This document shows positions 7,531 to 14,400 of a stretch of 17,214 nt of DNA, one piece after another. The translations under genes and the position numbers were made by a program. The notes under the pieces are model-generated. The model was not told the origin of the DNA, made no database searches, and saw nothing but the letters and a program-made list of their open reading frames with translations. Source of the stretch: Chloroflexota bacterium (GTDB taxonomy: Bacteria; Chloroflexota; Anaerolineae; JAADDB01); the NCBI GenBank assembly GCA_013154135.1, contig JAADDB010000169.1, positions 1 through 17,214 on the forward strand. The letters run 5' to 3'. Within the stretch, counting starts at the first letter, position 1. Each line of letters opens with the position of its first letter.

Positions 7531-9318
7531 CACCTCGCCCAACACGATGTCGATCGACCCGATGTTCGTGATGAGGTCCGCGACCAGGTGGTCGCGGGAC
7601 ATGAGATCCAGAATCTGCAAGTTGACGAAAGAGGGCCCCCGCACGTGGGTACGATAGGGCTTGTTGCTCCCATCACTCATCAGGAAAATGCCGAATTCCC
7701 CTTTTTGGTTCTCGATGCTGTGATACACCTGGCCCCGCGGGGGCTTGATCCCCTCGGTGAAGAGCTTGAAGTGGTGGATCAGGGCCTCCATGCTCGTGTC
7801 CAGGAGCTCCCTCGGGGGCGGGGAAACTTTGGGCCCGGCCTTGTACGGCCCATCGGGAAGCCGATCCAAGGCTTGCTCGATGATCCGCAGACTCTGGCGC
7901 ATTTCGCCCATGCGCACCATGTACCGGGCATAGGCGTCCCCATCCGTCGCGGTGATCACATCGAAGTCGTACTCCTCGTACCCACAATAGGGGCGCACAC
8001 GGCGCAGGTCATATGGCACCCCGGTGGAGCGCAGCACCGGGCCGGTCACGCTCATGGCAATGGCCTGTTCCGCGGTGATCTTCCCCACACCAATGGTGCG
8101 ATGACGCCAAATGGGATTCCGCGTCAACATGCGCTCGTAATCGTCAATGCGGGCCGGCATGTAGGCGATGAAGTCCCGCACCCGGCGCTCGAACGCGGGG
8201 GGCACATCCTTCCACACTCCCCCGATCTGAATGTAAGACGTGGTCAACCGAGCCCCGCTCACCATCTCGAAGATGTCCAGGATCTCCTCCCTCTCCCGGA
8301 ACGCGTACATGAGCAAGGCCAATCCCGAGCCGGCCAAATCCATGGAATGGGTGCCCAACCAGAGGAGGTGGGCGGCCAACCGCTGGAGTTCGGACATGAT
8401 GACGCGGATGACCCGCGCGCGTGGGGGCACTTCAATGCCCAGGAGCTTTTCCACGGCCAGGACGTATCCCAGGTTGTTGTTCATCGCCTGGGTGTAATCC
8501 ATCCGATCCGTGTAGTAGACGAAATCCTTGTACCGGATATTCTCCGCCTGTTTCTCGAATCCCGAGTGGAGGAACCCCAGATCGGGCACGACCTGTTTGA
8601 TGCGCTCGCCCTCCAATTCCACGATCAAGCGCAACACTCCGTGGGTGGAGGGGTGTTGAGGCCCCATGTTGACGACGATGTACTTTTCCGGATCCATGCC
8701 CCGGGGCACGTTCTCCAGGGGAAGCTCGGGCTTGAGCACCTGGCGCCCCAAGTCCTGGAATTCGGGCTCGGACCAGTTCACGCTGAAGGGAACGGGTTCG
8801 CTGCCCAGGGGGTAATCCTTGCGCAGGGGATGTCCATCCCAGTTGTGGGGCAAGAGGATCCGGCGCAAGTCCGGGTGCCCTTGGAAGCGGATCCCCATCA
8901 AATCGTAGATCTCCCGCTCCATCCAATTCGCTCCGGGCCACAGCTCCACCACCGAAGGGACGACCGGGTTGGTGTCGTTGGGCACGGGGACCAACAACCG
9001 CAGGCGTCGGTTATAGGGCATGGAGTGAAGCTGATAGACCGTCGCGAAGCGAGGGGTTTCCCCCAGATGCAGGCGGTCATAGGAAGTCACATCCACCAGG
9101 TAGTTAAAGCGGAGTTCAGGGTCATCCCGCAGGAATCGTGCCACATCCAAAAGTCGATCCGCGCGCACCGTGACAACCTGATCCCCGCGGAATTCCTCGG
9201 TTGCCAACACCGCGTCGGGAAAGCGCTGGCGGAGAGTTTCCACCACCGCGCGCTCACCCTCGTAATCGGGTGTGTATGATACGGCCGTTGGTGTATCCAG
9301 AACCTGTTCGAGCGGCAT
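7522..9318 (-). CDS. nuoCD: Fused NADH-quinone oxidoreductase subunits C and D (NuoCD)
   Basis: This 598-residue fusion of the 30-kDa (NuoC) and 49-kDa (NuoD) peripheral subunits sits at the quinone-reduction end of complex I. NuoC spans about 1-172 and contains EREIYDLMGIRFQGHPDLRR (134-153) and GHPLRKDYPL (162-171). NuoD begins near 210 with the signature GPQHPSTHGVLRL (219-231) and ends with the conserved GSIDIVLGEVDR. H226 and Y275 (in TDRMDY) align with the two quinone-contacting residues His38 and Tyr87 of Thermus Nqo4. C-D fusion is known from E. coli. GAGG lies 7 bases before the ATG at 9318. It is 29 bp downstream of the inserted PIN-like gene. Confidence 0.96.
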   Translation of the reverse strand: MPLEQVLDTPTAVSYTPDYEGERAVVETLRQRFPDAVLATEEFRGDQVVTVRADRLLDVARFLRDDPELRFNYLVDVTSYDRLHLGETPRFATVYQLHSMPYNRRLRLLVPVPNDTNPVVPSVVELWPGANWMEREIYDLMGIRFQGHPDLRRILLPHNWDGHPLRKDYPLGSEPVPFSVNWSEPEFQDLGRQVLKPELPLENVPRGMDPEKYIVVNMGPQHPSTHGVLRLIVELEGERIKQVVPDLGFLHSGFEKQAENIRYKDFVYYTDRMDYTQAMNNNLGYVLAVEKLLGIEVPPRARVIRVIMSELQRLAAHLLWLGTHSMDLAGSGLALLMYAFREREEILDIFEMVSGARLTTSYIQIGGVWKDVPPAFERRVRDFIAYMPARIDDYERMLTRNPIWRHRTIGVGKITAEQAIAMSVTGPVLRSTGVPYDLRRVRPYCGYEEYDFDVITATDGDAYARYMVRMGEMRQSLRIIEQALDRLPDGPYKAGPKVSPPPRELLDTSMEALIHHFKLFTEGIKPPRGQVYHSIENQKGEFGIFLMSDGSNKPYRTHVRGPSFVNLQILDLMSRDHLVADLITNIGSIDIVLGEVDR

Positions 9319-9347
9319 CGGATATCCTCGATTATCGAAGTGTCAAA

Positions 9348-9713
9348 TTACGGACAACGTATGCGTACCCCTCGTGGGGTGACAACGACAACACATCCTC
9401 GCACATCGTCGAATCGATACAAAGCGAGAAATCGCTGCAAAAGATCCAAAACAGGCCGAATCCCCTGGGTCCCCGGCCGCAATAACAATACGCCATGATG
9501 GGTACCGGGTGGATATACCCGTACATCGCCAAACCCTTTATCCGCGGTCACCAGAAAACGACCCTCTTCCTGAACGGCCCGCCACAATACATGATCCTTC
9601 CACCCGGACATCCCCTGTTCATGTACCCCTACAGCATCATACCCGTGCTCCTGCAACAGAACCACAGCCGCACGGGGGAGATCCTCATCAACTTTGATCT
9701 TCAACCTTTCCAT
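9348..9713 (-). CDS. DUF5615 family PIN-like protein (predicted toxin)
   Basis: This 121-residue protein matches the DUF5615 pattern of small PIN-domain-like proteins, predicted Mg-dependent RNases of toxin-antitoxin pairs. The N-terminal acidic cluster KVDEDLP (D9, E10, D11), an internal acidic residue D40, and LVTADKGFGDV (D58, D63) match the expected active-site acids. The start at 9713 has GAGG 7 bases upstream, overlapping the stop of the DUF433 gene 9 bp before it, so the pair is likely translationally coupled. It is embedded in the nuo operon between nuoB and nuoCD, and ends 29 bp before nuoCD. Family identity is strong; toxicity is inferred from the family. Confidence 0.9.
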   Translation of the reverse strand: MERLKIKVDEDLPRAAVVLLQEHGYDAVGVHEQGMSGWKDHVLWRAVQEEGRFLVTADKGFGDVRVYPPGTHHGVLLLRPGTQGIRPVLDLLQRFLALYRFDDVRGCVVVVTPRGVRIRCP

Positions 9714-9722
9714 TCTTTACCC

Positions 9723-9962
9723 TCAGGCAGGCAGAGGGACCAACATTTCTTCCTGCAACACATCCGCAGCATATGCTAATGCGGCGCGGATATCCGCTTC
9801 GGTTAACTGCGGATATTCCCGAAGAATCTCGGAAAACGTCATGCCATCTGCCAAACTACCGACGATAACAGCCACGGGTATACGGGTTCCACGGATACAC
9901 GGTTCCCCGTGATGCACATCCGGTTCTACAGTTATCCGGTCACGCCAATCCACTCGCCCCAT
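9723..9962 (-). CDS. DUF433 family protein (predicted antitoxin)
   Basis: This 79-residue protein carries the DUF433 signature: DRITVEPDVHHGEPCIRG followed by TRIPV, then a helical part with LREYPQLTEADIRAALAYA. DUF433 proteins are small HTH-type proteins usually encoded next to DUF5615 and regarded as their antitoxins. I chose the ATG at 9962 because GGAG lies 8 bases upstream and the length then matches the family. An open frame extends to an upstream GTG at 9992, 7 bp after nuoB, which would add ten residues. The gene follows nuoB by 37 bp and precedes the PIN-like gene by 9 bp, in operon orientation. Confidence 0.9.
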   Translation of the reverse strand: MGRVDWRDRITVEPDVHHGEPCIRGTRIPVAVIVGSLADGMTFSEILREYPQLTEADIRAALAYAADVLQEEMLVPLPA

Positions 9963-9999
9963 GTCGAACACTCCGTAAGTCATGCGTACCACACCGTGC

Positions 10000-10527
10000 T
10001 TAGCGTCTTCCCAGCAACGGGATCTCCCCCCGCTGGACGGGGTGATCCCGCTGGATCTTCTCCTGCAACTTCAAGAGCCCGTAGAAGAGGGCTTCGGGCC
10101 GGGGCGGACAGCCGGGCACGTACACGTCCACAGGGATGATCTTGTCCACCCCCTGGACAATGGCGTAGTTGTTGAACGGCCCGCCCGCGGACGCACAAAT
10201 GCCCATCGCGATGACCCACTTGGGTTCCTGCATCTGATCGTACAGGCGCTTGATGACCGGCGCCATCTTGTTGGACACACGCCCCGCCACAATCATCAAA
10301 TCCGCCTGGCGAGGCGACGCGCGGAACACTTCTGACCCAAAACGCGCGATGTCGTGGCGTGCAGTCCCCGCGGTGATCATCTCGATCGCGCAACAGGCCA
10401 GACCAAAAAGAAGGGGCCACACCGAGTTCTTCCGACTCCAGTTAATGGCCCGCTCCAATGTGGTCAGAATATACCCCTCATTTGAAATGTCTGCTTCCGT
10501 TGCCGCGAGAAAGAGCTCCTTTTCCAT
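10000..10527 (-). CDS. nuoB: NADH-quinone oxidoreductase subunit B (NuoB), cluster N2
   Basis: This 175-residue subunit holds the terminal 4Fe-4S cluster N2, which reduces quinone at the interface with NuoD and NuoH. The tandem cysteines C45-C46 (in GLACCAIEM), C111 (in MGICASAGG) and C140 (in VPGCPPRPEA) are all present. I prefer the ATG at 10527 because AAAGGA lies about 7 bases upstream. An in-frame ATG at 10545 would add six residues (MIKDTV) but has no clear Shine-Dalgarno. It is separated from nuoA by about 200 bp holding a perfect palindrome, and followed by the DUF433 gene. Confidence 0.97.
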   Translation of the reverse strand: MEKELFLAATEADISNEGYILTTLERAINWSRKNSVWPLLFGLACCAIEMITAGTARHDIARFGSEVFRASPRQADLMIVAGRVSNKMAPVIKRLYDQMQEPKWVIAMGICASAGGPFNNYAIVQGVDKIIPVDVYVPGCPPRPEALFYGLLKLQEKIQRDHPVQRGEIPLLGRR

Positions 10528-10559
10528 CACCGTGTCCTTTATCATCCGAGGTATGATCG

Positions 10560-10581
10560 CCTGCCCCGTGCACGGGGCAGG
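10560..10581. other. Perfect 22-bp palindrome between nuoA and nuoB
   Basis: The 11-base half CCTGCCCCGTG is followed directly by its exact reverse complement. It lies 33 bp upstream of the preferred nuoB start. With no loop it could act as a cruciform or dimeric protein-binding site, or as an RNA hairpin with a tight GUGCAC turn. No T-run follows, so an intrinsic terminator is unlikely. Confidence 0.7.
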
Positions 10582-10605
10582 ATATTGCCCGACGCATCAC
10601 CCACC

Positions 10606-10637
10606 TGGACTTTAGACAAACATTCCTGGAAAGTCCA
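10606..10637. promoter_or_regulatory. 8-bp dyad in the nuoA-nuoB gap; possible weak internal promoter
   Basis: TGGACTTT (10606-10613) and AAAGTCCA (10630-10637) are exact inverted repeats separated by 16 bp. On the minus strand the arms overlap a weak promoter-like arrangement for nuoB: TTGGAC, an 18-bp spacer, then TAAAGT. It could be an operator on an internal promoter or a hairpin in the leader. Evidence is weak. Confidence 0.3.
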
Positions 10638-10737
10638 ATCACACACCATTGTCCCAGTTCATTGGGCTTCTAACGGTTCAGGATAACACAAAACCGGGAA
10701 TTATCCCTATGATCGGCATCAGCCCATGGCCGAGCCC

Positions 10738-11094
10738 CTACAACCATTCCAACGCGCCCTTGCGCCACGCGTAGAAATAGCCGATCAACAAAATCCCCAG
10801 GAAAATCCCCATCTCCACCAGGCCAAACACCCGTAACTTCCGCAGGAGCACGGCCCAGGGATAGAGGAAGAGCACTTCTATGTCGAACAGGATGAAGAGG
10901 ATTGCGACCATGTAGTAATGAACCGGAAATCGCTTGCGGGGAAGGGCAAAGGGCCGAAGGCCGGATTCGTAGGGCTCAAACTTCGTGGGATTCGGGTTCT
11001 TGCGTCCCAAAAACGCGGGCAAAAGCAACATGACGACCGCGATCACGGTCGAGAGCAGTAACATCACAAAAATCGGCCAATACGATATAGGCAT
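10738..11094 (-). CDS. nuoA: NADH-quinone oxidoreductase subunit A (NuoA)
   Basis: This 118-residue membrane subunit of complex I lies near the quinone chamber beside NuoH and NuoJ. Three transmembrane segments are visible (about 5-28, 60-80 and 88-108). The conserved loop KFEPYESGLRPF (38-49) and the helix motif FDIEVLFLYPWA (70-81, with D71 and E73) are diagnostic. Many homologues have Cys at the Ser of YESG; here it is serine. The ATG at 11094 is preceded by an exceptionally strong polypurine Shine-Dalgarno tract. It is the first gene of the nuo operon, about 37 nt after the predicted transcript start. Confidence 0.96.
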   Translation of the reverse strand: MPISYWPIFVMLLLSTVIAVVMLLLPAFLGRKNPNPTKFEPYESGLRPFALPRKRFPVHYYMVAILFILFDIEVLFLYPWAVLLRKLRVFGLVEMGIFLGILLIGYFYAWRKGALEWL

Positions 11095-11107
11095 CCTCCT
11101 CCTCCTC
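11095..11107 (-). promoter_or_regulatory. Reiterated Shine-Dalgarno tract of nuoA
   Basis: On the minus strand the bases just before the nuoA ATG read GAGGAGGAGGAGG: four overlapping GAGG units ending at the start codon. Several registers give usable spacing, which suggests strong initiation. As a trinucleotide run it could change length by slippage. Confidence 0.7.
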
Positions 11108-11138
11108 GATTACCGACTGCCTACGCCCAAGCAAGGAG

Positions 11139-11167
11139 ATTGTAGCACGGGGAGGGGTACGTGTCAA
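11139..11167 (-). promoter_or_regulatory. Sigma-70 promoter of the nuo operon
   Basis: On the minus strand a perfect -35 TTGACA (11162-11167) is followed after exactly 17 bp by TACAAT (11139-11144), with TGC just before it, giving an extended -10. The transcript would start near 11131, leaving a leader of about 37 nt that includes the strong nuoA Shine-Dalgarno. This is the best promoter match in the window. Confidence 0.85.
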
Positions 11168-11195
11168 AGGTATCGAGGGGTATTGGGGCGGGGAT

Positions 11196-11226
11196 GCGGA
11201 GGTTCAGACCCGTCCGTGGCCAAGGG
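11196..11226 (-). repeat. Dispersed palindromic repeat, partial copy upstream of the nuo promoter
   Basis: Read on the minus strand this segment matches the first 31 bases of copy 2 (including its CCC lead-in) at 26 of 31 positions. The shared part includes CCCTTGGCC and CGGACGGGTC. The palindromic core is partly eroded but still pairs in this sense through a G-T wobble. It lies about 30 bp upstream of the nuo -35 element. Confidence 0.65.
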
Positions 11227-11290
11227 CCCCGTGTTCCCTCAGTCAACCGGGGGAGGGATTACCTCGACCGCGCGCTCCCGGCCCGTGCAT

Positions 11291-11312
11291 ATCCAACATG
11301 GGCTTGTTGGAT
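11291..11312. promoter_or_regulatory. Perfect dyad, candidate operator in the nuo/regulator control region
   Basis: ATCCAACA (11291-11298) and TGTTGGAT (11305-11312) are exact inverted repeats around a 6-bp spacer (TGGGCT). The right arm overlaps a candidate -35 element of the divergent regulator gene. The geometry fits a dimeric repressor or autoregulatory site; the bound protein is unknown. Confidence 0.5.
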
Positions 11313-11348
11313 GAGCGCATCATGGGTAAGATGGGAGAAAGTCATGGG
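11297..11348 (+). repeat. Three CATGGG direct repeats spaced 24 and 22 bp
   Basis: CATGGG occurs at 11297-11302, 11321-11326 (followed by T) and 11343-11348 (followed by T), so successive copies fall about two helical turns apart. SARP-type regulators are known to bind direct repeats with an 11-bp-based period near promoters, so these could be binding sites. Six-base matches are short and may be chance. Confidence 0.3.
11304..11332 (+). promoter_or_regulatory. Candidate promoter of the SARP/AAA/TPR regulator
   Basis: TTGTTG (11304-11309) and TAAGAT (11327-11332) are 17 bp apart. Matches to consensus are moderate (3 of 6 and 4 of 6). A transcript from here would carry a leader of about 130 nt before the preferred ATG at 11468. 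The -35 overlaps the perfect dyad. Confidence 0.3.
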
Positions 11349-11467
11349 TGACGAGCAGGGGTGGGGAGATTGGTTTGCCGTCGAGGCTTCCCTCCCGCAT
11401 TTGCTCGCCCGGGCCACAAATCCAACGCCTAACTTCATCCCCCTACCAAGGAAAGGAGTCATCCCAG

Positions 11468-14400
11468 ATGGCGGCCCGACCGACCTGCCGGGTGTATCTT
11501 CTGGGACTATTCCGCGTGGACTGCGAGGGCCGCGGGGAACGGGAAATCGCCTCCCTGCACGCCCGGCGGGTGCTCGCGTATTTGGCCCTGCACGCGGGGC
11601 AACCGGTCCCCCGGGCCCAGATCGCGGGCGTCCTCTTCCCCGACATGCCCGAAGACCGGGCCCGGCGCGCGCTGAGCCAGGCCCTCTGGCGACTCCGCCG
11701 CACATTGGACATCCCCGTCATCCAGGGGAACTACAACGACATCACCCTCCACCCCGCGCTCTGGTCCGACGTCCACGCGTTTGAGACCCTGGCCGACCGG
11801 CAGGACGTGGACGCGTGGGAGGAGGCGGTGGCCCTCTACCGGGGCGAATTCCTCCCCGGCGTGTACGACGAATGGGTCCTGGTCGCACGGGAACGCTTAC
11901 GCAACACCTACCTCCAAGTCCTCCAACGGCTTGTGCAAGCCCACAAGCAGCGGGGGCACTACGAACAAGCCCTGGAGCACGCGCGCGCCCACGTGCGGGA
12001 AGAGCCCCTCTGGGAGGAGGGCCACCGGGAGATCATGCACCTCTACCTGATCCTGGACCGACCGGCCGAGGCCCTCCAACAGTACGAAACCCTGCGCGCG
12101 CTCCTGGAGGAAGCGCTGGGCGTCCGCCCCTCGCCGGACCTGGAGACCCTGGTCGAGGTCATCCAGGAACGACTCCGCACGCAGCAAGCCCGACGGCGCG
12201 CCCCCCTCTTCAGCCCGGTCCCGCGCATCCCCTTTGTGGGGCGGCACGAGGAACGGGCTCGACTCTTGGAACACGTGGAGCGTGCGCTCCAGGGGCGTGG
12301 GTCCCTGGTGTTTGTGGAAGGACGGCCGGGCATCGGTAAATCGCGGCTGTTGCGGGAGATCATCGACGGCGCGCGCTGGCGGGGGCTTCGGGTCGGGTGT
12401 GATCAGGCCGGCGAGGAGGGGGGCGTGTATACGCCCCTGCGCGGCGCGGTGGATCGGATCCTCTCGCGGGAGAGCCTGCGCCACCTGCAGCGCCTGCCCG
12501 AACCCTTGCTCGGAGCCGCGGCTCGGGTGTGGCCCCGGCTGGGCGATCCGGCCTCCCAGGTAGAACCCCAGCACATCCACCGGGCCCTGGCCCACATCAT
12601 CCGCGCGCTGGCCCAACCCCAGCCCACCCTCCTCGTCCTGGATGACGTCCACCTCGCGGACGCGACCATCTTTGACGTGCTCTCCCACCTGGCCGGGGAC
12701 CTGGACCACCTGCCGTTGTGCATCATCCTGACCTATCGGCCCCTGGAAGCCCAGGCGCGCGCCCGCGTGTGGGAGGGGTTGATGGCGCTGGATCGCATCG
12801 CCGCGCCGGACCGCATCCGCCTGAACCCCCTCACCCCGGAGGAGCGCGCGCTCCTCATGGCCGCGGCCCTGGGCATCTCCGTGAACGACCCCCTCATCCC
12901 GCGGCTGGTCGATTCCATCGGGGAGATCCCCTTGCACGTGCTGGAGATGCTGCGCTACCTCCACCGTCGGGGCATCTTGCAACGCTCGCCCGAGGGCCGA
13001 TGGGAGATCACCACCCCGCCCCATGTTCCCCTTCCTGTGCCGCCCACCCTCACGACGTTGATCCAGCAGCGCCTCCAGCGCTTGAACGCGCGTCTACAGG
13101 ACCTGTTGGAAGTCCTCGCGGTGGTGGGGGAACGGATTCCCCCGTCGGTTGTGGCGGACTGGAGCACTTTCTACCCCCCGACCGCGCTGTCGGACCTGTG
13201 TCGGTATGGGTTTATCTGCCAGGAAGCGGATGGGTGGCGCTTCTCCCACGCGCTGATTCAACAGGCCGTGTACGAGCGCATTCCCCCGTCGCGACGGCGT
13301 CACCTGCACCGGGACATCGCGGAACGCCTTGCCCAGATCTCGGACCCACCGTGGGAGCAGGTGGCCCACCACTGGGAACAGGCCGGCCACACCGCGGCCG
13401 CGGTCCAGGCGTACTACCGGGCCGCGCAGGAGGCCGCACACGTGTTCGCGCATGATCGGGTACTCACCGCGTGGACCGCGGCCCGCTCCCTCCTTCAGGT
13501 CCCCGATCCCCTGGGCTATGACGTAGGCCACCTCGCGGTCCAGACGTTGATGCTTCAGGGGAACATGCAGGAGGCGCGGCGTACCCTCGCGCTCATCCTC
13601 GGGTGGGCCCGCTGCTTGCAGGACCGTCGGCGTCTGGCCCAGGGGTACGTGACCGGGGGGAAGCTCCTCATCCGCATGGGGAAGTACACATCGGCCCGGC
13701 GATTTCTCGCCAAGGCCCACCGGTTGTATGCGTCCCTGGGGGATCCTGTCGGGCAAGCCGAGGCCCTGGCTTCTCTGGCCGATGTGGTGGCCTACGCGGG
13801 GGACATGCGCCAGGCGGCCCGGTATCTGGAGGAGGCCATGTCCTTGGATGCCGACGCGGACCCGGCCCGGTCTGCTCGCTTGTTGGTGCGCCGGGCCTGG
13901 GTCAACGCCCACCTGGGGCGCATTGATGAGGCGTCCCGCCTGTACACCCTCAGCATCCAGCAGGCCCGGGAGGTCCGGGATAAACACGTGGAGGGGATGG
14001 CCCTCAACGGGCTGGGCCTGCTCGCGCTGGAGGATCGGGATCACGAGAAGGCGGAGCGCGCGTTTCGGCAGGCGTTGGCCGTGGCCCGCTCGTTGGATGA
14101 CATCCACAACATCGCGGTCTCCATCCTGAACCTGGGAGTGACGTTCGGCCAGGCCGGAAGGTGGGCCGACGCGTATGCCCAAGCCCAGGAGGCCTTTGCC
14201 CTCGCGGAGGAAAGTCGAAACTGGAAGACATGGATATTGGCGCAATTGATGCTGGCCGCGGTCGATATCGTTCGCGCGCGCTTCACCCAGGCTGAGGAGG
14301 GGTTGCAACGCGGTCTGGAAATGGCCCAGGACATCGGCTTTGTGCGGGGGGAGGGAGGCATATACCGGGTGTGGGGATCCTGGGCGCGGGAACAGGGACG

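Noticed and set aside
7588..9279. Plus-strand ORF of 563 codons opposite nuoCD
   Set aside because: It is the antisense shadow of NuoCD; its His/Gly/Pro-rich composition is typical of a mirrored GC-rich gene.
10560..10581. Intrinsic terminator after nuoA
   Set aside because: The palindrome has no T-run on either strand, and downstream nuo genes must be expressed with nuoA.
11348..11467. Forty-residue N-terminal extension of the regulator
   Set aside because: The extension has no domain-like sequence, while the ATG at 11468 has AAAGGAG at good spacing and begins directly at the winged-helix domain.
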